Positions 1 through 8,042 of a stretch of 64,000 bases of DNA are shown here, piece after piece. The translations under genes were made by a program, and so were the position numbers. The notes beneath the pieces were generated by a model that saw only the letters and a list, made by a program, of their open reading frames with translations, was not told where the DNA came from and made no database searches. The stretch comes from Nakamurella aerolata (lineage in GTDB: Bacteria; Actinomycetota; Actinomycetes; Mycobacteriales; Nakamurellaceae). The stretch is taken from assembly GCF_013002705.1 (NCBI RefSeq), contig NZ_JABEND010000003.1:62001-126000 (forward strand), given 5' to 3'. Positions within the stretch are counted from its first letter, which is position 1. The number at the start of each line of letters is the position of its first letter.

Positions 1-1
1 T

Positions 2-1015
2 CGGTTCGCCTACCCGGTGCTGATGGAACGGTCCACCATGGCCGAGCGCGCGCAGGTCGCCCGGCCGGTCGGAGCGGCCGGCCCGGCTGCGCATTCCATC
101 GCGGAGATCGTCGCCGACACCCTGGCGACCAGGGGCATTCCCGCCGAGCCGCAGTGGGACGCCTACAAGGACAGCCGCGGCTGGGTGCTGGTGGTGAGTT
201 GGCAGGCCGGCCGCAGCGAGAACACCGCGCGGTTCGACCTGCACCTTGGCAGCAACGGCGGCACCGTCGTCCCCCGCGACGACGCCGCCGGCGACCTGCT
301 CGACCCGGCGCCGAAGCCGCTGCGGCTCTCCAGCGTTGCGCAGCTCACCGAGCGCCCGGCGCCCAAGGCCGGCAAGCGGGCGATGGCCTCGCTGCTGGAG
401 CAGCCCGCCGCTGTCCCCACTGCGCCCGCCCAGGACGCCGCGCGCCCCGAGCCGGCGGTGCCGACCGGCCGCGCCGAGCGCCGGCCGGTGCGCACGCCCG
501 AGCCGGCCAAGCCGGAAACCGCGACGGTTCCGAGCGGCAACGCAGATTCCGGCAACGCCGACTCCGCCAAGGCCGGGTCTGCTGCCAAGGCCAACTCCGG
601 TCACCAGGCCGACGCAGCATCGTCGGAGGCCGCGAGGTCAGAGCCTGTGCCGGAACCCGCGGTGACGGAACGAGTGGCGCCGGAACGAGTGGCGTCGGCG
701 CCAGTAGCAACGGAGCCAGCGGCAACGCCGCAGCGTCCGGTCGACCGCCGGGCCGAGCAAGCAGTCCGCGCCGAGGTGTCGCACCCGAAGCCGGCGCCGC
801 GCGAGCCGGAGGACGTGGTCGCCGACACCGTGCAGGACGACCGCTCCGCGGCCGCCGGGGTCGAAGAACAGCCAGAGCCGATGCAGGCGCAGGCGCAGGC
901 GCACACCGGCACCGACGGCGCGCCGACACGCCATGGCGGCCGCAAGTCCGGTCGTTCCAAGCCCGCCATGCCCAGCTGGGACGACGTGCTGCTCGGCGGA
1001 TCCAAGCGCCGCTGA
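2..1015 (+). CDS. sepH: Septation protein SepH (DUF3071), 3' part, cut by the window edge
   Basis: The frame is open from the first bases and ends at 1015, so the 5' end lies outside the window; 337 residues remain. The visible part opens with RFAYPVLMERSTMAERA, the end of the conserved N-terminal DUF3071 region, followed by the short conserved block GWVLVVSWQAGR (about residues 58-70), which in this family precedes a long disordered C-terminus. The rest is rich in Pro, Ala, Glu and Arg and ends in a basic stretch. SepH is an actinobacterial cell-division protein that binds FtsZ and aids Z-ring assembly (family knowledge). The GTG at 17 and ATG at 38 are internal codons, not starts. Its nearness to DUF2537 and the SpoU methylase matches the mycobacterial order. 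Confidence 0.85.
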   Translation, partial: RFAYPVLMERSTMAERAQVARPVGAAGPAAHSIAEIVADTLATRGIPAEPQWDAYKDSRGWVLVVSWQAGRSENTARFDLHLGSNGGTVVPRDDAAGDLLDPAPKPLRLSSVAQLTERPAPKAGKRAMASLLEQPAAVPTAPAQDAARPEPAVPTGRAERRPVRTPEPAKPETATVPSGNADSGNADSAKAGSAAKANSGHQADAASSEAARSEPVPEPAVTERVAPERVASAPVATEPAATPQRPVDRRAEQAVRAEVSHPKPAPREPEDVVADTVQDDRSAAAGVEEQPEPMQAQAQAHTGTDGAPTRHGGRKSGRSKPAMPSWDDVLLGGSKRR

Positions 1016-1088
1016 TCTTCCCTGCTGCTGCCCCGCGGTTCGACTGCCCCACGGTTCCGCGGTTCGGCTGTCCGGCTTGTCGGTGCAC

Positions 1089-1169
1089 GATTCATCACCT
1101 GCTGCAACAGTGGCCGATGTCCGGGCCGCAGGGCCGCTATCGCGCCACTGACGCAGCAGGTGATGAATC
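1089..1169. repeat. Long intergenic palindrome, 17-bp arms
   Basis: Arms GATTCATCACCTGCTGC (1089-1105) and its exact complement (1153-1169), with a second 7-bp stem (CAGTGGC, 1108-1114, with 1144-1150) after a 2x2 internal loop. It lies between sepH and the next gene. It could terminate sepH, but there is no T-tract and the size matches the other palindromes of the window. Confidence 0.8.
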
Positions 1170-1223
1170 CGGCTCGCAGGAAATGCAGCTGACCCCGGAT
1201 CCCGTTCGTGCTTGGCTGGGCGC

Positions 1224-1586
1224 ATGATTCCGCAGGACTGGATCGCGCACCGGCGCGGCCGCGACAAAGAGGTGCTCGGCTACCTACGACCCGTCGGCGA
1301 CAGGTTCGAGCCGATGGACCTCTTCGGACGCGCCCTGAGCGAGCCGACCGAGTACGACGACGCGGAATCGCTGCTGGAAGAACGCGGGCTCGCCTACCTG
1401 GCCGAGCCGTGGCTGCTGATCGGTAGCGACGGTTCCCGGCGCCGGGTCAGGATCATCGAGGTCAGCGCCGACGAGGTCGTGGTGGGCAACTACGAGTTCG
1501 GCAAGGTCGTCGGCTACGACGGCAACATCGGCGACCAGGACCGCCTCCCGGTCCCGGTCCCCGCCGACCGGCTGCTGCCCGACTGA
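1224..1586 (+). CDS. Conserved hypothetical protein, 120 aa
   Basis: A small soluble protein without membrane segments or a motif I recognise. It begins MIPQDWIAHRRGRDKEV and has an acidic body with a regular beta-like pattern near the end (RVRIIEVSADEVVVGNY). The TTG at 1212 would add four residues; the ATG at 1224 is preferred. Codon usage is strongly G/C in third positions, which supports coding. It stands alone between two palindromes. Function unknown. Confidence 0.6.
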   Translation: MIPQDWIAHRRGRDKEVLGYLRPVGDRFEPMDLFGRALSEPTEYDDAESLLEERGLAYLAEPWLLIGSDGSRRRVRIIEVSADEVVVGNYEFGKVVGYDGNIGDQDRLPVPVPADRLLPD

Positions 1587-1647
1587 CCCGAACTCCGCCA
1601 GCGACGATCCGGCACCACCGCCCTTCCCGCACCGGCTGCACCAACAA

Positions 1648-1731
1648 GGATTCAGCACCACTGCCAATCCCGGACCGATCTGCGCTCTCCACCGACGCTT
1701 TCCGCCCGGGACTGTCGGTGGTGCTGAATTC
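1648..1731. repeat. Palindromic intergenic element, family A, copy 1
   Basis: Terminal arms ATTCAGCACCAC (1650-1661) and GTGGTGCTGAAT (1718-1729), extended inward as an imperfect stem of about 26 bp. The right arm read on the minus strand starts TTCAGCACCACCGACAG, a 17-mer that recurs exactly in the element at 20036-20120. Confidence 0.8.
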
Positions 1732-1793
1732 CGACTCTCGCAAGCAGCCGCAAACCACTTCGCTCACACCGGGCGGCGTCCGCCGAGCAGAGC

Positions 1794-1900
1794 CGGGCGC
1801 AGGGCGTGCAGGATCCGCCGCACTCTGCAGCGCCAGCTGACCGAGGGAGCGGAGCGACCTCGGTCAGCCAGCGAAGCCTAGGCGGATCCCTCACGCCCGG
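1794..1900. repeat. Nested inverted repeat, family C, copy 1
   Basis: Outer arms match at 16 of 18 positions (ends GGATCCGCC at 1811-1819 and GGCGGATCC at 1881-1889). They enclose a perfect 11-bp hairpin GCTGACCGAGG (1836-1846) / CCTCGGTCAGC (1858-1868). The words TCTGCAGCG and GCGAAGCCTA, 47 bp apart here, recur 49 bp apart at 15496-15554. Confidence 0.7.
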
Positions 1901-1915
1901 AGACCGGCGGCGACG

Positions 1916-1946
1916 TTGACTTCAAGTCCGGTTGAGCTTCTAGCCT
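1916..1946 (+). promoter_or_regulatory. Possible MerR-type promoter with 19-bp spacer
   Basis: TTGACT (1916-1921) and TAGCCT (1941-1946) are separated by 19 bp, and the spacer carries an imperfect dyad (TTCAA...TTGAG). Overlong spacers with a dyad are typical of promoters activated by MerR-family proteins such as SoxR (family knowledge). It points toward the ABC exporter 250 bp downstream. No MerR-type regulator with an effector domain is encoded nearby. Confidence 0.4.
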
Positions 1947-2196
1947 CAACCTAGGAGGGGGTCAACACCCGGAGACGGACGTCGACCACAACAACTAACG
2001 CCGAGCAGAAGGCCGAGCAGGACCCCAAGCAGAAAAGGATTTCCGGTTGTCGGTGGCCCGCTCTAACCTTGACCGGGCCACCCGCACCGGGCGCACGCTG
2101 TCCGGCAGCCAGCAGCCGGCAGCCGGCAGCCGGCAGCCCACCACCCTCGAGCATCAGCAACGTCAGCACACGACACCAGGAACGTCAGGCACCATC

Positions 2197-4149
2197 GTGA
2201 GTATCTCTTCGACCGCCCCAGCGGCTGATGCGACGAACCAGAAATCACCGGACACCCCCGTCATTTCCGGGCCGCTCGACGAGAAGGACCGACCGCACCG
2301 CTCGGTGCTGAGTTCGCTCGGCCGGCTGTGGCCGTACGTCAAGCCGATGTTCCCGCGGCTGATTCTGTCGTGTCTGCTGGCCGGCGGCGCCTCGCTGTTC
2401 GGTCTGCTGTTCCCGATGGCGATCCGGGCGATCATCGACGGCCCGATCGCACATCGGGACATGTCGGCGATCTGGTGGCCGGCCACCCTGCTGCTCGTCC
2501 TGGGCGTCGGCGAAGCCGTGTTGTTCTTCCTGCGCCGCATCGTCATCAACACCCCTGCGGTGCGGTTCGAGCAGCGGATGCGCGACGACCTGTACGAGAA
2601 GCTGCAGCGGCTGCCGGTGGCCTTCCACGACCTGTGGCCGGCCGGACAGTTGATCTCGCGGTCGGCGTCGGACCTCGGCATCATCCGGCGGTTCGTGGCC
2701 TTCGGCGGGGTCTTCCTCGTGGTCAACATCGCGACGTTCGTGGTCGGCGTCGTGCTGCTGCTCGGCATTTCCTGGCAGCTGGGGCTGATCGTCGCGGGGC
2801 TGAGCATCCCGCTGATCATTCTTTGCCAGGTCTTCGAGCGGCAGTACAAAGATCTGGCGCGGCTGTCGCAGGACCAGGCCGGCGACCTCACCACAACGGT
2901 CGAGGAGTCGGTGCTCGGCATCAGGATCATCAAGGCGTTCGGCCGCAGCGCGCACATCGGCCGGCGGTTTGTCGATCAGGCGCTGCAGCTGCGCAAGACC
3001 GAGCTGGACAAGGCCAGGGTGGTCTCGTACCTGTGGGCCGTCGTGGTGATTCTGCCGGAGCTGGCACTCGGCATCTGCCTGTGGCTCGGCATCGAGCGGG
3101 TCGCGGACGGCGCGATGACCCCGGGCGACATTGTCGCGTTCTTCGCCATCGCGATGGGCATGCGCTGGCCGATCGAATCCATTGGTTGGCTACTCACCGA
3201 GGCCAACAACACCGCCGCCGCCAGCGATCGTTACTTCGAGGTGCTGGACGCGCCGGTCACCATCGCCAGCCCCGACCGCCCGGAGCGGGCGCCGGGCCGC
3301 GCCGGCCGGCTCACCTTCAACGACGTCTCCTACTCCTTCGCCGACGCGAAGCCGGGCACCCCGCCGCTGCTCGACCACGTCGATCTCGACATCCAGCCGG
3401 GCGAGACCATCGCCGTCGTCGGCGCCACCGGGTCGGGCAAGAGCACGCTGACCGCGCTGGTCAGCCGGCTGTACGACGTCACCGGCGGGTCGATCACGCT
3501 GGACGGCGTCGACCTGCGCGAGTTCGAGCTTGCCGACCTGCGGCAGCGGGTCGCGATGGCGTTCGAAGAGCCGATCCTGTTCTCGGCCTCGGTCCGCGAG
3601 AACGTCCTGCTGGGCATGGAGGGCGGGACGGATGCCGATGTGCAGCAAGCACTTTCGGTCGCCCAGGCCGACTTTGTGCTCGACCTGCCGTGGGGCCTCG
3701 ACACCCGCATCGGTGAGCAGGGCATGAGCCTGTCCGGCGGCCAGCGGCAGCGGTTGGCGCTGGCCAGGGCGGTCGTCGGGCGGCCGTCGGTGCTGGTGCT
3801 GGACGACCCGCTGTCCGCGCTGGACATCCACACCGAGGCGCAGGTGGAGGCCGCGCTGCGGTCGGTGCTCGGCTCCACCACCGCGCTGGTGATCGCCCAC
3901 CGGGCGTCAACGGTGATGCTGGCCGACCGGGTGGCGCTGCTGTCCGGCGGCCGCATCACGGCGGTCGGCACCCACTCCGAGCTGATGGCCAGCAACCCCG
4001 ACTACCGCCACCTGCTGGCGTCCGACACACCGGACGGCACCCACCCCGACCGCGCCGGCAGCAACCACCGCACCGACAGCACCGCCAGCGCCGACACCAG
4101 CAGCACCAGCCACCGCACCGCGACCAGCCAGGAGGGAGCCGAGCGATGA
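2197..4149 (+). CDS. ABC exporter half-transporter with non-catalytic site (NBD1)
   Basis: A 650-residue fusion of a six-helix exporter domain (about residues 60-345) and a nucleotide-binding domain. Motifs: Walker A GATGSGKST (about 409), canonical signature LSGGQ (about 511), Walker B VLVLDD (about 531-536) and H-loop IAHR. Two positions are degenerate: Asp instead of the catalytic Glu after Walker B (LDDP), and Glu instead of Gln in the Q-loop (AFEEP). This is the pattern of the non-catalytic subunit of heterodimeric exporters such as TM287/288 or BmrCD. The stop overlaps the next start (ATGA). GTG 2197 was chosen; TTG 2047 has a better ribosome site (AAAAGGA, spacing 7) and would add 50 low-complexity residues. 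Substrate unknown, likely drugs or lipids. Confidence 0.9.
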   Translation: MSISSTAPAADATNQKSPDTPVISGPLDEKDRPHRSVLSSLGRLWPYVKPMFPRLILSCLLAGGASLFGLLFPMAIRAIIDGPIAHRDMSAIWWPATLLLVLGVGEAVLFFLRRIVINTPAVRFEQRMRDDLYEKLQRLPVAFHDLWPAGQLISRSASDLGIIRRFVAFGGVFLVVNIATFVVGVVLLLGISWQLGLIVAGLSIPLIILCQVFERQYKDLARLSQDQAGDLTTTVEESVLGIRIIKAFGRSAHIGRRFVDQALQLRKTELDKARVVSYLWAVVVILPELALGICLWLGIERVADGAMTPGDIVAFFAIAMGMRWPIESIGWLLTEANNTAAASDRYFEVLDAPVTIASPDRPERAPGRAGRLTFNDVSYSFADAKPGTPPLLDHVDLDIQPGETIAVVGATGSGKSTLTALVSRLYDVTGGSITLDGVDLREFELADLRQRVAMAFEEPILFSASVRENVLLGMEGGTDADVQQALSVAQADFVLDLPWGLDTRIGEQGMSLSGGQRQRLALARAVVGRPSVLVLDDPLSALDIHTEAQVEAALRSVLGSTTALVIAHRASTVMLADRVALLSGGRITAVGTHSELMASNPDYRHLLASDTPDGTHPDRAGSNHRTDSTASADTSSTSHRTATSQEGAER

Positions 4150-6023
4150 GCGTCCAGGCCACCACCCCGGGCCCAGACCAGGTCCCCGAGTCCGATACCG
4201 CGCTGGAACCCAAGGTCGAGTCCTGGCGCGGCGTCGCCGCCGAAGACCAGGAGGTCTCCGTCGCCACCGGTGTGCACCTGCAGGCCCGGTCCCGGCGACT
4301 GCTGGCAGACCTGTTGCGCCCGTACAAGTTCCGGATGTTCGTGCTGCTGCTGGTCACCGCGGTGACGCAGGGCAGCTACCTGGCCGGGCCGCTGATTGTC
4401 GCCTACGGCATCGACACCGCCATCCCTGCGCTGATTCGGGGGGACGGCGGGCCGCTGGTGCTGACCACCATCGCCTACCTCGGCGCCGGGGTGATCAACG
4501 CCCTCACCAGGGCGCTGTTCACCCGCTTGACGGCGACACTGAGCCAGCTGGTGCTGCTGGAACTGCGGCAGCGCACGTTCCGTCATGCCCAGCGGTTGTC
4601 GGTCGACTTCCACGAGAAGTACACCTCGGGCAAGGTAATTTCCCGGCTCTCCTCCGACGTTGAGACGCTGCGCGATCTGGCCGCAGAGGGCCTCGACAAC
4701 CTGGCCAACTCGGTACTGAGCGTCCTTGTCGTCTCGGTGACCCTGGTCGTCTACGACTGGAAGCTGGGGCTGGTGGCGCTGGCGGCGTTCATCCCGATCG
4801 CCTTCCTGACCCGTTGGTACCAGCGGGCATCGCAGAAGATCTACCGGCGTACCCGCACCGCCATCGCCGCCACCATCACCCAGTTCGCCGAGACCATGAA
4901 CGGGATGCGGGCGGTGCAGGCGTTCCGCCGCGAGTCGAAGAACAAGCAGATCTTCGGTTCGCTGAACAAGGAGTACTCGGACGCCACCCGCGACTCCATG
5001 TTCGTGCTGGCGATCTTCACCCCGGCGCTGCGGCTGATCGGCAACATCAGCCTTGCCGTGGTGATGGTGCTCGGCGCGATGCGCGTCATCGACGGCACCT
5101 TCGAGATCGGCGCCCTCGCTGCGTTCGCGCTGTACGTCCGGCGGATGTACGACCCGCTGGAGGAACTGGCGTACTTCTACAACGGCCTGCAGTCGGCAAC
5201 GGCTGCATTGGAAAAGATTTCCGGCCTGCTGGAAGAGCAGCCGAGCGTCCCGGAACCGGCCAAGCCGACCGCGCTGCCGGCGAAGGTGCACGGCGACGTC
5301 CGCTTCGACGATGTGCAGTTCGCGTACAACGAGCACGCCAAGGTGCTGCCGGACATTCAGCTGGAGATCCCGGCAGGGCAGACCGTGGCCGTCGTCGGCG
5401 CCACCGGGGCCGGCAAGTCGACCTTGGCCAAGTTGCTGTCCCGGTTCTACGACCCGACCGAAGGCACCGTCAGCCTGGACGGCATCAGCCTCGATCAGCT
5501 GACGGTTCCCGACCTGCGCCGCGGCGTTGTGATGGTGACGCAGGAGTCGTTCCTGTTCAGCGGCTCGGTGGCGGACAACATCGCGCTCGGCAAGCCGGAC
5601 GCCACCCGCGCCGAGATCGAAGCAGCGGCCGACGCCATCGGTGCCGGAGAGTTCATCCGCTCGCTGCCGGAGGGCTTCGACACCGACGTGCGCAAGCGCG
5701 GCGGCCGGCTGTCGGCCGGTCAGCGGCAGCTGGTGGCGTTCGCCAGAGCTTTCCTTGCCGACCCTGCCGTGCTGATCCTGGACGAGGCGACCGCGTCGCT
5801 GGACATCCCGTCCGAGCGCGCGGTGCAGCATGCGCTGCAGTCGGTGCTGGCCGGACGTACCGCGGTGATCATCGCGCACCGGCTGTCCACCGTGTTGATC
5901 GCCGACCGGGTGCTGGTGATGGAGCACGGCCGCATCGTGGAGGACGGCTCGCCGGACGAGCTGATCGGCGGCAGCGGCCACTTCGCCGGGCTGCACAAGG
6001 CGTGGAAGCAGTCGCTGGTCTGA
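4146..6023 (+). CDS. ABC exporter half-transporter, catalytic partner (NBD2)
   Basis: A 625-residue exporter half, translationally coupled to the preceding gene by a 4-bp overlap. About six helices (residues 60-340) precede the nucleotide-binding domain: Walker A GATGAGKST (about 418), Q-loop VTQESFLF with Gln, signature LSAGQ (about 521, second Gly replaced by Ala), Walker B LILDE with the catalytic Glu (about 542-546) and H-loop IAHRLS. The changed signature belongs to the same composite ATP site as the Asp of its partner, so one site is canonical and one degenerate. Acts in the cytoplasmic membrane as the second half of a heterodimer. Confidence 0.92.
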   Translation: MSVQATTPGPDQVPESDTALEPKVESWRGVAAEDQEVSVATGVHLQARSRRLLADLLRPYKFRMFVLLLVTAVTQGSYLAGPLIVAYGIDTAIPALIRGDGGPLVLTTIAYLGAGVINALTRALFTRLTATLSQLVLLELRQRTFRHAQRLSVDFHEKYTSGKVISRLSSDVETLRDLAAEGLDNLANSVLSVLVVSVTLVVYDWKLGLVALAAFIPIAFLTRWYQRASQKIYRRTRTAIAATITQFAETMNGMRAVQAFRRESKNKQIFGSLNKEYSDATRDSMFVLAIFTPALRLIGNISLAVVMVLGAMRVIDGTFEIGALAAFALYVRRMYDPLEELAYFYNGLQSATAALEKISGLLEEQPSVPEPAKPTALPAKVHGDVRFDDVQFAYNEHAKVLPDIQLEIPAGQTVAVVGATGAGKSTLAKLLSRFYDPTEGTVSLDGISLDQLTVPDLRRGVVMVTQESFLFSGSVADNIALGKPDATRAEIEAAADAIGAGEFIRSLPEGFDTDVRKRGGRLSAGQRQLVAFARAFLADPAVLILDEATASLDIPSERAVQHALQSVLAGRTAVIIAHRLSTVLIADRVLVMEHGRIVEDGSPDELIGGSGHFAGLHKAWKQSLV

Positions 6024-6665
6024 CCGACCGGCGGCTGCATTCCGCGCCGCAATTGTCCGGAGCGGCTTTTGCTGCCGGCCCATTGTTCGCGCTTTCCGCG
6101 GTGAATCTCGATTAACTGACAAACTCGAACTTTGGCAATACGCAAACCGCGCGGCTCGATTCTTGACCAAATTGTAAGCATTCCGCGCGACCGATCGAAT
6201 TCTCGTCTCGACCTGGCCTGATCCGCTGTCACACAGCGGTTTCCCAGCTCTGACCGGCGGCGACGGCCCCGTCGCCCTCCCTGCCCCAGCTCTTGACGGC
6301 GCCGGTGAAAACCGCGACTATGCAGCCGGTCCACAGTCCGAACTCAGACGATTGGGTGTGAAATGAAGCTGTTGGCGCGCAGTTCACCTGTTCGTCACCG
6401 TGCTCCCGCTTTTCGGGCACTTGGCGGCAGCAGTCTTGCCGACGGCCGTCACGCGCCGGGCCCCAGCGACGACGCCGCTCGCGGGCAGGTTCCCCCCGCT
6501 GCGACCCGGCGGCGCTAGCCGAGCCTGACCCCGTCCAGGGGCACGGCGCCGGCGGCAGCCGACCCAAGCCCCCTCGAGTACCCGCCAGGATTTCCCCCAA
6601 TGCTTTCCCCGCTCCTCCCCCTTCCTCACCGCCCCCAAGAATTCCCACACGAAACGGAGATCGCC
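6024..6665. other. 642-bp region with putative promoter, long leader and a small upstream ORF
   Basis: The first 180 bp are unusually AT-rich for this genome. CCGCTGTCACACAGCGG (6223-6239) is a perfect 7-bp dyad. A promoter-like pair lies at 6293-6321. From its expected start to the importer's first gene there are about 340 nt, including a 51-codon frame at 6363-6518 (MKLLARSSPVRHRAP...) without a clear ribosome site. Its coding status is doubtful. Confidence 0.4.
6293..6321 (+). promoter_or_regulatory. Putative promoter of the ABC importer operon
   Basis: TTGACG (6293-6298) and GACTAT (6316-6321), spacing 17 bp. Start expected near 6328, giving a leader of roughly 340 nt before the TTG at 6666. 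Confidence 0.4.
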
Positions 6666-8042
6666 TTGAACGGCAGCCGGTCCCACCGATCCACCCGATC
6701 CGCCCGCTCCACCCGAGGCGCGGTCGTCGCCGCGGCGGCCACCACGGCCGTGGCCATGCTGCTCACCGCGTGCGGCAGCTCCACCGAGGTTTCCAGCGGA
6801 ACCACCAGCACCTCCAGCACCGCCACCGACGGCGGTGCCGCAGCCGGCGCCGGTGCGGCCGGTTCCGGCGCGGCAGCAGCGGGTTCCGGGGCCGCGGGCT
6901 CGGGTGCGGCGGCTGCCGGATCGGGTGCGGCGGGCTCGGGTGCGGCCGCTGGTTCGGCCGCCGGCTCCGGCGCCGCCGGCGCCACCGGTTTCAGCTGCCC
7001 GGCCGGCGAGGACACCTTCACCTTTGCCTCCGGCGGCGACGTCAACATCCAGGATCTGTGGCAGAAGACGCTGCTGCCGGCCTGGTCGAAGGCCTGCCCG
7101 AACGTCAAGATCACCTTCAACTTCGACACCCACTCGCAGAACGCGAACCTCGATGTGTCGAAGGTGGCGGCGGCCATCAAGACCGGCAAGGACGTGCCGG
7201 TCGACCTCACCGACAACTTCTCCAACCAGGCCGCGAAGGCCGGGCTCACCGAGGTGCTCACCGCCTCCGATGTGCCTGCGCTGAGCAAGGTCTCCAAGAC
7301 CGCGCTGGACGCCGTGAAGGGCGCGGCGGTGCCGTTCCGCGGCTCGTCGGTGCTGTTGGCCTACGACTCCACCAAGATCCAGAACCCGCCGAAGACCCTT
7401 GACGAGCTGCTCGCCTGGATCAAGGCGAACCCCGGCAAGTTCACCTACAACAGCCCGTCCACCGGCGGCAGCGGCGACTCCTTCATGGGCACGGTGGTGG
7501 CGTCCAAGATCGCCCCTGACGTGCTGAGCAAGATGCAGACCGACTACGACCCTTCGCTGGAATCGAACTTCAAGCCTGGCCTCGACATCCTGAAAGATCT
7601 GCAGGGCTCGCTGTACCAGAAGACCAACCCGAACGGGAACCAGGCGGTGCTCGACCTGCTCGCCAAGGGTGAGATCCAGCTGGCACCGGTGTGGTCCGAC
7701 ATGTTCTTGTCCGCGCAGAAGAACAAGCAGCTTCCGGAGACGGTGAAGGTCACCCAGATCTCCAATCCGTCGTTCACCGGTGGTGCGGCCTACATGGCCG
7801 TCATCAAGGGCACCAAGCACAAGGCGTCGGCCGCGGCGTTCGTCAACTGGCTGCTGCAGCCGGAGCAGCAGGCCACCATCGTCACCACCATTGCCGGCTT
7901 CCCGGCCATCCCGAATGCGGATCTGCCGGCTTCGGCGCAGGGCGCCTTCGATGGTGTTGAGACCCAGAACCTGCGGCCAGGGTTCGAGTCCAAGACCAAC
8001 TCCGACCTGCAGAAGCAGTGGGCCCAGGCCGTCGCCGGCTGA
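6666..8042 (+). CDS. ABC importer solute-binding lipoprotein
   Basis: 458 residues. TTG 6666 is chosen because ACGGAG lies 7 nt upstream and a lipoprotein signal follows at once: basic n-region, hydrophobic core and lipobox LLTAC (Cys about 36). After the lipid anchor comes an Ala/Gly/Ser linker of about 65 residues made of GSGAA repeats, then a family-1 type binding domain (from about 117) like those of the polyamine/iron/thiamine group. It heads an operon: its stop overlaps the first permease (TGATG), and two permeases, the ATPase and a glycerophosphodiesterase follow. Ligand not deducible from the sequence; the context suggests an organic phosphate. Confidence 0.88.
   Translation: MNGSRSHRSTRSARSTRGAVVAAAATTAVAMLLTACGSSTEVSSGTTSTSSTATDGGAAAGAGAAGSGAAAAGSGAAGSGAAAAGSGAAGSGAAAGSAAGSGAAGATGFSCPAGEDTFTFASGGDVNIQDLWQKTLLPAWSKACPNVKITFNFDTHSQNANLDVSKVAAAIKTGKDVPVDLTDNFSNQAAKAGLTEVLTASDVPALSKVSKTALDAVKGAAVPFRGSSVLLAYDSTKIQNPPKTLDELLAWIKANPGKFTYNSPSTGGSGDSFMGTVVASKIAPDVLSKMQTDYDPSLESNFKPGLDILKDLQGSLYQKTNPNGNQAVLDLLAKGEIQLAPVWSDMFLSAQKNKQLPETVKVTQISNPSFTGGAAYMAVIKGTKHKASAAAFVNWLLQPEQQATIVTTIAGFPAIPNADLPASAQGAFDGVETQNLRPGFESKTNSDLQKQWAQAVAG

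Larger units (their letters stand above)
1587..2196. other. 610-bp intergenic region upstream of the ABC exporter
   Basis: No convincing gene. It holds a palindrome of the TTCAGCACCAC family (1648-1731), a nested inverted repeat (1794-1900), a promoter-like site with a 19-bp spacer (1916-1946) and, near 2100-2137, short GCCGGCA-type tandem repeats just before the exporter. Confidence 0.6.

Noticed and set aside
4002-6170. A 722-codon minus-strand frame opposite the ABC exporter
   Set aside because: It mirrors the codon pattern of the exporter and has no domain, signal or ribosome site.
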